DNA of 64,000 bases, from positions 248,001 to 312,000 of the forward strand of contig NZ_JANARS010000001.1 of the NCBI RefSeq assembly GCF_024199985.1, given 5' to 3'. The stretch comes from Nocardioides pinisoli. Lineage in GTDB: Bacteria; Actinomycetota; Actinomycetes; Propionibacteriales; Nocardioidaceae. Numbering within the stretch: position 1 is the stretch's first letter; the number at the start of each line of letters is the position of its first letter. The position numbers were made by a program, and so were the translations under genes. This document shows positions 1 to 8,997 of this stretch, in pieces. The notes below the pieces were generated by a model. That model did no database searches. It was not told the DNA's origin and was given only the letters and a program-made list of their open reading frames with translations.

Positions 1-2383
1 CCACCGGGGCCTGCGAGCCGGAGGGCGGCGTCAGCACCAGGGTGCCGAAGAGCCACGTGTCGGTCGCGACGTCCGGGCCGAGCTGGGCGGTGACCGTCAC
101 GTCGACGTCGCCGCCGTCGGTGACCGCGACGCTGGTCTTGTCGGTCGACAGCGTCAGGCCGGGGGACAGGTTCTCCACCGAGACGCTCCACGTGCCGACA
201 CCGGTCGAGGTGCCGGTGAACGTACGCGTCCAGGCACACGTCTGCAGGCACTCCTCGTCGGCCATGCTGGCGGTGTTGAGCGCGCGGACGTCGCCGCCGA
301 CGGCCGGGTTGGCACCCTGGTAGCCGGCGAGCGTCTCGTCGAGCACCAGGCCCGCCTTCGCGGCGCGACGGAGCTCGATGCGACCCGAGCCCATGTCGAA
401 CCAGTCGGCCTGGGTGCCGTCGTTGTCGGTGATGTCACGCTCGGCCGTCGTCATCAGCGCCGACTGCGACTCCGCCGGGGTCCAGTCGGGCTGGACCCCC
501 TTGAGCAGCGCGAGGGCACCCGCGGTGTGGGGGCTGGCCATCGAGGTGCCGGAGATGAAGTGCCACTCGACGCTGTTGTCGGTGCCGGCGGCGGCGAGGA
601 TGTCGACGCCGGGAGCAGAGACGGACGGGCTGATCGAGGAGACCGACCGGTTGGGGCCGCGGCTGGAGAACGCGGCCATGATGTCGCCGTTGGCGTCCTT
701 GACGTCGGCCACCGCGCCGGACAGGGCGGCCTTGGTGCCCGGGTGGGCGGCCATGAACGCCTTCAGCGCGACGCCGTCGGCGTAGGTGATGTGCGCGGCC
801 GGGAGGGCGTGCGCGTCACCGTTGAGCGAGGTGCCGCTGGCCTGGTCGTTGGCCAGGATCATGCCCTCGGCGCCGAGCTCGGCGAGGTTCTCGCCCTTCT
901 CGACGCGGCCGTTGCCACCGCGGTCGCAGACGACGATGAGGCCCGTCAGGTCCGTGTCCGCCGGGAAGGAGCCGACCGGGGTCTCGTCGTCGGGCTGGCT
1001 GCACCGGGCGTTGTTGTAGGGCGCGGAGCCCGCGTAGACGACCGGGAACGCACCGTCGGTCGGCCCGGACAGGCCGGCGCCGGTGATGTCGGGCCGGGTC
1101 TCGGCGTCGGTCGCGGTGATGCCGGTGACCGAGGCGACGTACTTGCGGTCGTGCGTGGTCGCGCCGACCGTCGTCATCCACGGGACGTCACCGGGGCTGC
1201 CGAGGGTGGCCGCACCGGGACCGTCGTTGCCGGCCGAGGTGGCCACGTGGATGCCGGCGGCGCGGGCGTTGAGGAAGCCGATGGCGTCGAGGTCGGTCCA
1301 GGGGCTGGAGGGGGCGCTCGAGCCGATCGAGTAGTTGATGACGTCGACGCCGTCCTCGATGGCCTGCTCGATCGAGGTGACGATCGAGTAGCCCTGGCAA
1401 CCGCCGTCGCAGACGTCGTAGCCGATGATGTTCGCGTGCGGGGCGACGCCCTTGATCTTCGAGGTCACCGAGAACTCGTGCTCGGTGCCCTTCGCGGCGT
1501 ACGCCGTCGCCTCGACCTGGTTGCCGGCCGTGGTGCTGCCGGTGTGGCTGCCGTGGCCGTCGTCGTCGTAGACGTCGTCGAACGGGTCGGAGGCGGGGTT
1601 CTCCGGGTCCTCGAAGTTGTAGTAGCCGATGAGCTTGTCGTTGCAGCCCCAGCCCTCGTAGTACTGGTCCTCGTTGGAGGAGTCGCACATGCCTAGGTAG
1701 TTGCCGGCGCCGAGCGGGTTGGTGTGGTCGAAGCCGTCACCGCCGTCGGCCTCCGAGACGCTGTCGGCGAACGACGGGTTGGCCGGGTTGAGGCCGGAGT
1801 CGAGGATGCCGACGATGACGCCCTCGCCCTTGCTGCCGACGCCACCGGGGACGTTGGTGCCGTCCCACACGGTGGGTGCGCCGATCCACTCGGGGCCCTT
1901 GTCCGTGGTGAGCTCGCGCTCGAAGTCGACCTGGACCGCGGAGACGCCGTCGATGTCGGCGACCTTCTTGGCCTGGGCGCGGGTCATCCGCACGGCGACG
2001 CCGTTGAGGGCCTCGGTGTAGCGCTTGAGCACGGTGACGTCGCCGCTGGTGACGCGCGAGATCGAGTCGACCAGGTCGGACTGCTGCTCCTGCAGCTCGC
2101 GGCGGTAGCCGGACTCGGACTTCGTCGAGGTCATCCCACGCTCGACAGCGACCGCTCGCCGCGGAACGGCCGGCGCCTGCAGCTGCACGAAGTAGGTCTC
2201 CGGAGCCGAGCCGGTGCCGAGCTCGAGCACCGTCCCCCGCTCGAGGGACTTCGCCAGCGAGGACTCCGCAGGCAACAGGTCGCCGGGGTCGGAGTCGGCT
2301 GCGTTGGCAGCCGTCCCCCACGGCACGAGGAGTGCGGCTGCGACGCTGGTGGCGGCGCCGGCCGCGATGGTACGACGGATCAC
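1..2383 (-). CDS. Secreted subtilisin-like serine protease (S8), C-terminus cut by window start
   Basis: About 794 codons are visible and the 3' end lies beyond position 1. The GTG start at 2383 follows a GGGAGA ribosome site about 6 nt upstream. The N-terminus is signal-peptide-like (RR then an Ala-rich stretch). An I9-type propeptide lies at about residues 60-155. The S8 catalytic domain shows Asp195 (GILDSG), His277 (DGHGSH) and Ser614 (SGTSMASPH). The long gap between His and Ser holds a PA-type insert at about 380-470, as in large secreted bacterial and plant subtilases. After the catalytic domain comes a fibronectin-like C-terminal region. The enzyme should be exported, autoprocessed and act on extracellular protein. 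The next gene upstream on the same strand is another secreted protein, 190 bp away. Confidence 0.95.
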   Translation of the reverse strand, partial: MIRRTIAAGAATSVAAALLVPWGTAANAADSDPGDLLPAESSLAKSLERGTVLELGTGSAPETYFVQLQAPAVPRRAVAVERGMTSTKSESGYRRELQEQQSDLVDSISRVTSGDVTVLKRYTEALNGVAVRMTRAQAKKVADIDGVSAVQVDFERELTTDKGPEWIGAPTVWDGTNVPGGVGSKGEGVIVGILDSGLNPANPSFADSVSEADGGDGFDHTNPLGAGNYLGMCDSSNEDQYYEGWGCNDKLIGYYNFEDPENPASDPFDDVYDDDGHGSHTGSTTAGNQVEATAYAAKGTEHEFSVTSKIKGVAPHANIIGYDVCDGGCQGYSIVTSIEQAIEDGVDVINYSIGSSAPSSPWTDLDAIGFLNARAAGIHVATSAGNDGPGAATLGSPGDVPWMTTVGATTHDRKYVASVTGITATDAETRPDITGAGLSGPTDGAFPVVYAGSAPYNNARCSQPDDETPVGSFPADTDLTGLIVVCDRGGNGRVEKGENLAELGAEGMILANDQASGTSLNGDAHALPAAHITYADGVALKAFMAAHPGTKAALSGAVADVKDANGDIMAAFSSRGPNRSVSSISPSVSAPGVDILAAAGTDNSVEWHFISGTSMASPHTAGALALLKGVQPDWTPAESQSALMTTAERDITDNDGTQADWFDMGSGRIELRRAAKAGLVLDETLAGYQGANPAVGGDVRALNTASMADEECLQTCAWTRTFTGTSTGVGTWSVSVENLSPGLTLSTDKTSVAVTDGGDVDVTVTAQLGPDVATDTWLFGTLVLTPPSGSQAPV

Positions 2384-2573
2384 ACGGATCTCCCGTTCGG
2401 AGTGAAGTGGCCCCACTGCACGCCGGAACGCCCCCGAGATCGAGTGCGCCCGCCGTGCGGGCAGAGAGTGAACAGACGTATCTGAAGTCACAGGAGTCGC
2501 ACCTGTCAACGGAAACAACCGACGGAACGTGTCCCTTAACCAAGACGTAACGCCGGAGGATGTCCGGTCGCGA

Positions 2574-3731
2574 TCAGCGTCCAGAGTCGCGCGTTGCGGC
2601 GGGGAACCGGTTGGGGCGCGCGACGACGGCGTCGAGGACGACCGGCTTCGCGCTCAGCGACTCGATGACGATCCTGCCGGTGCGCAGGCCGGAGTAGCGG
2701 TCGATGACGACGAGCTGCTTCATCGCCGTCCTCGGCCCGGAGAGGTTCACGACGTGCCAGTCGCGCCTGCCCACGCGGACCCGCACCTTGCCGTGCCTGG
2801 GTCCCGCCGAGGCGAGGAGCCGGAGCTCGCCGACCGTGGTGCGGGGCAGCACGAGCCGCGCGCCACGACGCGACGCCTTGACGGCGTCGCCGCGGAAGTA
2901 GCCCGGGTCGGTGACCTTCTTCCAGCCCCGCTGTCGGGTGAGGTTGCGGGGGACGAAGAACTCGATCGGCTCCGACCACGCGCTGGCGTTGCCGGCGGCG
3001 TCGATCGTGCGGGCGGAGAAGCGGTGCCGACCGGCGGCCGGGTCGGGGAGCTCCCACCGACCGCCCGCGCAGGCGACGGGCAGGTCGTTGTCGGTGCACT
3101 CGAAGCGTGAGCCCGGCTCGCTGCTGTTGATGCGGATCGGCACGCCGGCCCCGGTGACCACCGGCTGGGTCGGGGTGGTCTCGTCGTAGGAGGTGCCGGT
3201 GACGAACACGAACGGCGCCGTGGTGTCCTGTCCCCACGTGAACGTGGCGGGCGTCGGGTCCTCGTCGGGGGTGTCCGGCACGGTGGGCGGGAGCGCCGGA
3301 GAGGTGTCCGGCGTCCGGGCCCGGTCACCGGTGTCGACGGCGCGGGCCTCGAGGACGTAGGTGCCGGCCGCGGCGTCCGGGAGGTCGGCGTACGTCACCG
3401 GGCTGGTGCAGGCGCGCCAGTCGTGGGCCTGCGGGCCGCCGGTCAGGCGGCACTCGAGGCCGAAGGGCCCGGGGTCGCCGTCGGAGACCTGCCACGCGAG
3501 CGTGAAGGTCATGGACGACACGGTCACGAGGCCGGCGGCGTTGGGCGTCGTGGACGGCGTCAGCGTGGTCTCGGGGGGCGTGCTGTCGTCACAGCCGTTC
3601 TGCAGGATGCCCGGCGCGGTCTCGTCCACGCAGCCCGGGCTCGCGCCGGCGGGCGCTGCGGCCAGCGGCACCAGGCCGCCCCCGAGCAGGGCCAGCACTC
3701 CGAGCCGGGTGGCGATGCGGTGACGTTGCAT
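2574..3731 (-). CDS. Secreted Ig-like/chitobiase-type repeat protein of unknown function
   Basis: This is a 385-residue protein with a clear signal peptide (MQRHR, hydrophobic core, cleavage near AGA-SPG). The mature part begins with a Cys-containing segment and a Thr/Pro-rich stretch. Two beta-sandwich-like modules follow, with paired cysteines and the phrase RTIDAAGNASAWSEP, typical of bacterial Ig-like or chitobiase-C-terminal folds. The basic C-terminus (about 270-385) resembles a beta-rich binding domain. No catalytic motif is visible. The start has a good GGGAGA site. It lies just downstream of the MATE gene and upstream of the S8 protease, all on the minus strand, but the 190-bp gap to the protease argues against one operon. 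Confidence 0.8.
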   Translation of the reverse strand: MQRHRIATRLGVLALLGGGLVPLAAAPAGASPGCVDETAPGILQNGCDDSTPPETTLTPSTTPNAAGLVTVSSMTFTLAWQVSDGDPGPFGLECRLTGGPQAHDWRACTSPVTYADLPDAAAGTYVLEARAVDTGDRARTPDTSPALPPTVPDTPDEDPTPATFTWGQDTTAPFVFVTGTSYDETTPTQPVVTGAGVPIRINSSEPGSRFECTDNDLPVACAGGRWELPDPAAGRHRFSARTIDAAGNASAWSEPIEFFVPRNLTRQRGWKKVTDPGYFRGDAVKASRRGARLVLPRTTVGELRLLASAGPRHGKVRVRVGRRDWHVVNLSGPRTAMKQLVVIDRYSGLRTGRIVIESLSAKPVVLDAVVARPNRFPAATRDSGR

Positions 3732-3786
3732 GGTTCTCCCTCGTCCGACGTCTCGCGAGGCCCCCTCCCGGGCCCCGTCACCGGGC

Positions 3787-5148
3787 TCAACGAGCGGCGG
3801 CCGCTCCGGTCACGAGCCAGCGGTCACCGCGGGCCCGCCAGGAGAGGAGGACGCCGCGGGCGCCCATGAAGACGACCGTCATCGCGACCCAGACCGCGAC
3901 CATCCCGTGCGGGAGGGTGGCCGCCCAGATCGCCGCAGGGGCGTACGCCGCCAGCACCACGAGGCCGGCCCACGCGAGGTAGGCGCCGTCGCCGGCACCG
4001 ATGAGCACCCCGTCGAGGACGAAGACCAGGCCGGCGACCGGCTGGCCGATCGCGGCGACCAGCAGGACCGGCACGAGCAGGTCGCGCACCGCCGGGTCGG
4101 TGGTGAAGAGCGCCCCGATGAAGGGTGCGACCGCGGCCAGCGCGAGCCCCGCGGCGATGCCGCTGCCCCATCCCCACCGGACCATCCGCCGGGTGAGGCG
4201 GCGGGTGCCCTCGACGTCGCCGCTCCCGAGGGCGCGACCGGTGAGCGCCTGCGCGGCGATGGCGATCGCGTCGAGGGCGAAGGCGAGGAAGCTCCACAGG
4301 GTGATGGCGATCTGGTGGGTGGCGACGTTGACGTCGGTCGCCCCGGTGCCCACCCGGGTCACCGCGTAGGTGCCCACGAGGAGGCAGGCGCGCAGGGCGA
4401 GGGTGCGGATGACGAGGGCGACCGCGGCGTGGGCCGCGGCGCCGATGCCGGCGCGGTCCGGGCTCAGCGGCGCGTCGTGCTCGCGGGCGGCGCGGACCAC
4501 GACGACGAGGAACCAGACCGCGCTGATGACCTGGGCGAGGACCGATCCGATGGCCGACCCGGCGATCCCGAGGTCGAGGCCGTAGACGAGCACGACGTTG
4601 AACACGATGTTGAGCCCGTTGCCGACGACCGCGACCAGCAACGGCGTACGCGTGTCCTGCAGGCCGCGCAGCACGCCGGTCGCCGCGAGCATGACCAGCA
4701 GCGGGGTGGTGCCGAGGAAGGCGATGGACAGGTAGGTCTCCGCGTGGCCGGCGACCTCGGCTCCGGTGTCGAAGACGCCGACCAGCGCCGGGGTGAGCGC
4801 GATGCCGCCGGCGGTGGCGATGACCCCGATGAGGACGGCGAGCCACACGCCGTCGACGCCCTGGGCGAGCGCGCCGCGCAGGTCGCCGGCCCCGAGGTGG
4901 CGGGCGACGCTCGCCGTGGTGCCGTAGGCCAGGAAGACGCAGAGCCCGACCACGGTCTGCAGGACGACCGCGGCGACGCCCAGGCCGGCGAGCTCCGGCG
5001 TGCCGAGGTGCCCGACGATGGCGGCGTCGGAGAGCAGGAAGAGCGGTTCGGCGACGAGGGCGAGGAAGGCCGGCACGGCCAGGCGGAGGATCTCGCGGTC
5101 CGTCTCGCGGCCTGACTCGCGGGCTGACTGGCGGTGGGGCGCCTTCAC
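3787..5148 (-). CDS. MATE family multidrug/toxin efflux transporter (DinF-like)
   Basis: A 453-residue integral membrane protein with about twelve hydrophobic segments in two homologous halves. The N-terminal half carries EPLFLLSDAAIVGHLGTPELAGLG, the signature of the DinF branch of MATE antiporters, which exchange cations for organic cations or metabolites across the cytoplasmic membrane. Length matches the family. The GTG start at 5148 is preceded by TAGGGT with a 6-nt gap and no Shine-Dalgarno, so the mRNA is probably leaderless. It is divergent from dnaB across a 548-bp gap. Confidence 0.93.
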   Translation of the reverse strand: MKAPHRQSARESGRETDREILRLAVPAFLALVAEPLFLLSDAAIVGHLGTPELAGLGVAAVVLQTVVGLCVFLAYGTTASVARHLGAGDLRGALAQGVDGVWLAVLIGVIATAGGIALTPALVGVFDTGAEVAGHAETYLSIAFLGTTPLLVMLAATGVLRGLQDTRTPLLVAVVGNGLNIVFNVVLVYGLDLGIAGSAIGSVLAQVISAVWFLVVVVRAAREHDAPLSPDRAGIGAAAHAAVALVIRTLALRACLLVGTYAVTRVGTGATDVNVATHQIAITLWSFLAFALDAIAIAAQALTGRALGSGDVEGTRRLTRRMVRWGWGSGIAAGLALAAVAPFIGALFTTDPAVRDLLVPVLLVAAIGQPVAGLVFVLDGVLIGAGDGAYLAWAGLVVLAAYAPAAIWAATLPHGMVAVWVAMTVVFMGARGVLLSWRARGDRWLVTGAAAAR

Positions 5149-5696
5149 GGGTTCACCCTAGGAACCCCGCAGACTCGACCGAATCCGGGGCGGCGTAGCG
5201 AGGACTGTGCATCGACGTACATAGCCCGTTGGAGCTACCTGTGCATGGCCGTGTGGATGACGGTGCGGTGGCGCTGGTCACGGCCGCGGGACGACGGATC
5301 GGCGGGCATCCTCCAGATGGCGGGCAGGTGAACGGTCCTGTGAGGCAACAATTTCGTGTCCACAGGGTGTGGGATCTGTTTGCGCAGGTCAGCGGCCTAC
5401 ACGGGTCAGATTTCCCCGGCGCGTCCACAGGGTGGTCCACGGCGTGTGCACGTGGGACCGCGTGTCGTCCACGCTCGTGCCCACCTTCTCCACAGAGCCT
5501 GTGGATAACTCGGGGTCGTCGGCTTCCCACCGGGGGCCGCGAGCACGTACGGTCCTGCGCGAGCCAGTCACGGATCTGCTGGTGGAACTCGGGCGCGAGC
5601 GGAGCCGGCGGCGATGTCGGATCGATGTCAGTGGTCGTCCCTAACGTCGTGGTCAACGGACCCGAGCGAGACCCAACGAGTGGGAAGGGAGCACCG
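5149..5696. promoter_or_regulatory. Gene-free dnaB upstream region with DnaA-box-like sites
   Basis: No convincing gene lies in these 548 bp. On the plus strand, 5500-5508 is TGTGGATAA, the exact complement of the classical DnaA box TTATCCACA. Related nonamers occur at 5486-5494 (TTCTCCACA, facing the first one across 5 bp), 5356-5364 (GTGTCCACA, one mismatch to the actinobacterial box TTGTCCACA), 5421-5429 (GCGTCCACA, two mismatches) and 5252-5260 (TGTGGATGA, one mismatch to TGTGGATAA). The region should also carry the dnaB promoter. Whether DnaA binds here is inference. Confidence 0.5.
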
Positions 5697-7100
5697 GTGA
5701 GCGTCACCTTCGAGGGGGACACCGACGAGGCCTGGGGCGACGGGCCGGCGGCCTACGAGCCCGGTGCCTCGCCCCGCTCACCGGGTGACCGGACACCTCC
5801 GCAGGACAACGCGGCCGAGCAGAGCGTGCTCGGCTCGATGCTGCTGTCGAAGGACGCCATCGCCGACGTCGTCGACGTGATCAAGGGCGTCGACTACTAC
5901 CGCCCCGCCCACGAGGTGATCCACGACGCGATCATCGACCTCTACGGTCGCGGCGAGCCGGCCGACCCGATCACCGTGGCGGCCGAGCTGGTCAAGCGCG
6001 GCGAGCTGCAGCGCATCGGTGGCGCCCCCTACCTCCACACCCTCTCGGCCAACGTGCCGATCGCGGCCAACGCCGGCTACTACGCCGAGATCGTGCGCGA
6101 CAAGGCGATCCTGCGCCGCCTGGTCGAGGCCGGCACCCGGATCGCCTCCCTCGGCTACGCCGGCGAGGGCGAGATCGACGACGTCGTCGACAGCGCCCAG
6201 GCCGAGGTCTACAAGGTCACCGACCGGCGCGCGAGCGTCGACTACGCGCCCCTGAGCGACATCATGAGCGGCGTCCTCGACGAGATCGAGGCGATCGGCA
6301 ACCGGGAGGCCGGGCTCTACGGCGTGCCCACCGGCTTCGCCGACCTCGACGACCTGACCAACGGTCTCCACTCCGGCCAGATGATCATCGTCGCGGCGCG
6401 TCCCGCCATGGGCAAGAGCACCCTCGCCCTCGACTTCTGCCGGGCGGCGTCGATCCACAACAACCTCACCAGCGTCTTCTTCAGCCTCGAGATGACGCGC
6501 TCGGAGATCATGATGCGCCTGCTCTCCGCCGAGGCGAAGGTCCCGCTCAACCACATCCGCAACGGCACGATGCGCGACGACGACTGGGAGAAGCTCGCCC
6601 GCAAGATGGGCCAGGTCTCCGGGGCGCCGATGTTCATCGACGACAGCCCCAACATGACGATGATGGAGATCCGCGCCAAGGCGCGGCGGCTCAAGCAGCG
6701 CCACGACCTCAAGCTCATCGTCATCGACTACATGCAGCTGATGAGCTCGGGCAAGAAGGTCGAGTCCCGCCAGCTCGAGGTCTCGGAGTTCTCCCGCAAC
6801 ATCAAGCTCCTCGCCAAGGAGCTCGAGTGCCCGATCATCGCGCTGTCCCAGCTCAACCGTGGTCCCGAGCAGCGTGGCGACAAGCGCCCGATGATGAGCG
6901 ACCTGCGTGAGTCGGGCTCGCTCGAGCAGGACGCCGACATGGTGATCCTGCTCCACCGCGACGACGTCTACGAGAAGGAGTCGACCCGCCCCGGCGAGGC
7001 CGACCTGATCGTCGCCAAGCACCGCAACGGCCCCACCCGCGACCTCACCGTCGCCTTCCAGGGCCACTACTCCCGCTTCGTGGACATGGCCCAGGGCTGA
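5697..7100 (+). CDS. dnaB: Replicative DNA helicase DnaB
   Basis: A 467-residue hexameric replicative helicase that unwinds DNA at the fork and recruits primase. The N-terminal domain is at about 30-135, the linker helix at about 165-200 and the RecA-like domain from about 210. Walker A is RPAMGKST near residue 237, Walker B is VIDYMQLM near 342, and the conserved QLNRGPEQR follows. No intein interrupts Walker A, unlike several mycobacterial DnaB proteins. The GTG start at 5697 follows GGGAAGGGAG. The same frame is open back to 5229, but that extension has no helicase homology and gives an over-long protein. The usual rplI neighbour is not in this window; a MATE gene is divergent instead. Confidence 0.97.
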   Translation: MSVTFEGDTDEAWGDGPAAYEPGASPRSPGDRTPPQDNAAEQSVLGSMLLSKDAIADVVDVIKGVDYYRPAHEVIHDAIIDLYGRGEPADPITVAAELVKRGELQRIGGAPYLHTLSANVPIAANAGYYAEIVRDKAILRRLVEAGTRIASLGYAGEGEIDDVVDSAQAEVYKVTDRRASVDYAPLSDIMSGVLDEIEAIGNREAGLYGVPTGFADLDDLTNGLHSGQMIIVAARPAMGKSTLALDFCRAASIHNNLTSVFFSLEMTRSEIMMRLLSAEAKVPLNHIRNGTMRDDDWEKLARKMGQVSGAPMFIDDSPNMTMMEIRAKARRLKQRHDLKLIVIDYMQLMSSGKKVESRQLEVSEFSRNIKLLAKELECPIIALSQLNRGPEQRGDKRPMMSDLRESGSLEQDADMVILLHRDDVYEKESTRPGEADLIVAKHRNGPTRDLTVAFQGHYSRFVDMAQG

Positions 7101-7179
7101 GCAGCCTGACGGGCGGCGTGGCCCCGCGGTGTCGCGCGCTACGTTGGTGGAGCGAACGGCTGCGAGAGGGGGCGTCAGC

Positions 7180-7932
7180 GTGAGCGACGACAGCACGACG
7201 GGTGACGACTATCCCGACGCCGACCGGGCGGTGGTCGAGGACGAGCCGGCACCGTCCAGCCGGGTGCCACTGAGCCGTGAGCGGATCGTGGCGGCAGCGC
7301 TGGAGTTCATCGAGGCCAACGGCCTGCCCGGGCTCACGATGCGCCGGCTCGGCGAGAAGCTGGGCGTCGAGGCGATGGCGCTCTACCGCTACGTGCCCAG
7401 CAAGGAGGACCTGCTGGACGCCGTGGTGGAGTCCCTGGTGCGCGACGTCCGCTCCGACGAGGTCGTGCTGGACGCCCCCCAGGACGGGTGGCAGGACTTC
7501 CTGCAGCGTCTGGCCCACGGCGTCCGGCGGATGGCGCTGGACCACCCGAAGGCCTTCCCGCTCGTGGCCTCCCGGCCTGCGGAGGCGCCGTGGCTGCGGC
7601 CGCCGCTGCGAAGCCTCGAGTGGGTCGAGACGTTCCTGTCGGGCCTCCTCGAGGAGGGGTTCAGCGACGAGGCCGCCATCGAGGGATATCGCGCCTACAC
7701 CAGCTTCCTGCTGGGCCACCTGCTCCTCGAGGTCGCCGTGCACGGAGCGGACGTCGGCCCCCTCGACGTCCTCGACGACCAGACCGGCGAAGCCGGCGTC
7801 TCGGCCTACCCGACCGTGGCCCGTCTGCGTGACGCGCTGTCGGAGGACCGGTCCGCGATCGAGTTCGAGGAAGCCCTCGAAGCACTGCTGGACCGCATGA
7901 CGGTCGTCCGCAACGAGCACGTGGAGGGCTGA
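7180..7932 (+). CDS. TetR family transcriptional regulator
   Basis: A 250-residue one-component repressor. After a 30-residue acidic leader comes a TetR helix-turn-helix (RERIVAAALEFIEANGLPGLTMRRLGEKLGVEAMALYRYVPSKEDLLDAVV read in segments). A TetR_C_1-type all-helical ligand domain follows (about 100-240), the class found in TetR-like tetracycline and drug sensors. The GTG start at 7180 has GAGAGGGGG 8 nt upstream. An in-frame start at 7129 is possible but has no ribosome site. The target is unknown; dnaB lies upstream and an envelope gene downstream, and neither is an obvious partner. Confidence 0.9.
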   Translation: MSDDSTTGDDYPDADRAVVEDEPAPSSRVPLSRERIVAAALEFIEANGLPGLTMRRLGEKLGVEAMALYRYVPSKEDLLDAVVESLVRDVRSDEVVLDAPQDGWQDFLQRLAHGVRRMALDHPKAFPLVASRPAEAPWLRPPLRSLEWVETFLSGLLEEGFSDEAAIEGYRAYTSFLLGHLLLEVAVHGADVGPLDVLDDQTGEAGVSAYPTVARLRDALSEDRSAIEFEEALEALLDRMTVVRNEHVEG

Positions 7933-8081
7933 CCCCCTCCTGAGGGTGGAGTTTCCGGCGTCCTGCATGGCTGTCCATCGTCTGGGTACGGCTTACGACG
8001 TAAACCACTACACAGCGGTGGCACGTCGACGCCCCTACTCCGTGACGGGGCGACAGCGCGTCCACCGCGGACGGAGGACAC

Positions 8082-8915
8082 ATGAGAGACGCACTACGTG
8101 ACGGCTTGAGCACCATCGCCGAGTTCGTGCCGAAGCTGGCGCTGTTCTTGGTCATCCTGGTCGTCGGCATCATCGTCGCCAAGGTCATCGCAAAGGCGCT
8201 CAACGCACTGCTCGAGCGGGCCGGGTTCGATCGGGCCGTCGAACGGGGCGGCATCAAGCGCGCGCTGTCCAGCTCCAAGATGGACGCCAGCGACATCGTC
8301 GCCAAGCTCATCTACTACACGCTGCTGCTCTTCGTCCTGCAGCTCGCGTTCGGCGTCTTCGGGGCCAACCCGATCAGCCGCCTCATCGAGGACGTCATCC
8401 GGTTCATCCCGAGCCTCATCGTGGCGATCATCATCCTCGTCGTCGCCGCCTCCATCGCGGCCGCGGTCAAGGGGCTGCTGGAGAACATGATCGGCGGGCT
8501 GTCCTACGGACGCGCGCTGGCCAACATCGCCTCGGCGTTCATCCTCTTCCTCGGTGTCATCGCCGCCCTCAACCAGGTCGGCGTCGCGACGACGGTCACC
8601 ACCCCGGTGCTCGTCGCGATCCTGGCCACCGTGGCCGGTGTCATCATCGTCGGGGTCGGTGGCGGCCTGATCCGTCCCATGCAGCAGCGCTGGGAGGGCT
8701 ACCTCACCACCGCGGAGCGTGAGGCGCCGCGCATGAAGGCACACGCCGACAGCGCGCCGTCGGTGCGCGACCAGGCGGCGTCCGCTGCACAGGACTTCAG
8801 CCCGTCCGGCACCAGCGCGAGTGGCAACGGCAGCACCGCTGTCTACGACCAGAGCGCCACCCAGGACATCGACGGCAACACCAGTGGCTACGGCTCCACG
8901 CCGCGCCAGTACTGA
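8082..8915 (+). CDS. Conserved TM-helix protein, MscS-channel-like (PF05552 type)
   Basis: A 277-residue membrane protein with four to five hydrophobic helices (about 15-40, 75-100, 110-140, 150-175, 180-205). The motif NMIGGLSYGRALANIASAFI belongs to the conserved TM helix repeat found near mechanosensitive-channel-like proteins. It lacks the MscS beta domain, so channel function is not shown. The last 70 residues are Ser/Gly/Gln-rich, probably a disordered cytoplasmic tail. CGGAGGAC lies just upstream of the ATG. The next two genes, PRC-barrel and a small membrane protein, suggest a stress or envelope group. Confidence 0.8.
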   Translation: MRDALRDGLSTIAEFVPKLALFLVILVVGIIVAKVIAKALNALLERAGFDRAVERGGIKRALSSSKMDASDIVAKLIYYTLLLFVLQLAFGVFGANPISRLIEDVIRFIPSLIVAIIILVVAASIAAAVKGLLENMIGGLSYGRALANIASAFILFLGVIAALNQVGVATTVTTPVLVAILATVAGVIIVGVGGGLIRPMQQRWEGYLTTAEREAPRMKAHADSAPSVRDQAASAAQDFSPSGTSASGNGSTAVYDQSATQDIDGNTSGYGSTPRQY

Positions 8916-8997
8916 GCACGCCCAGAACGAGCCATCCAACCCGTCGGGCGGGCGACGCAACCGGTCCTCTCCCGACGACCACGAAGGAGAACACGCA

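Noticed and set aside
5229..5696. N-terminal extension of 156 codons on DnaB
   Set aside because: DnaB proteins begin near GTG 5697, which has a strong ribosome site. The extension overlaps the DnaA-box-like region and looks non-coding.
6399..6425. Intein in the DnaB Walker A loop
   Set aside because: The RPAMGKST segment is continuous and the protein has normal length, so no intein is present.
7933..8081. GGGTAC as a SigB-type -10 box before the TM-helix gene
   Set aside because: No GTTT-type -35 element at the required 14-16 bp spacing was found.
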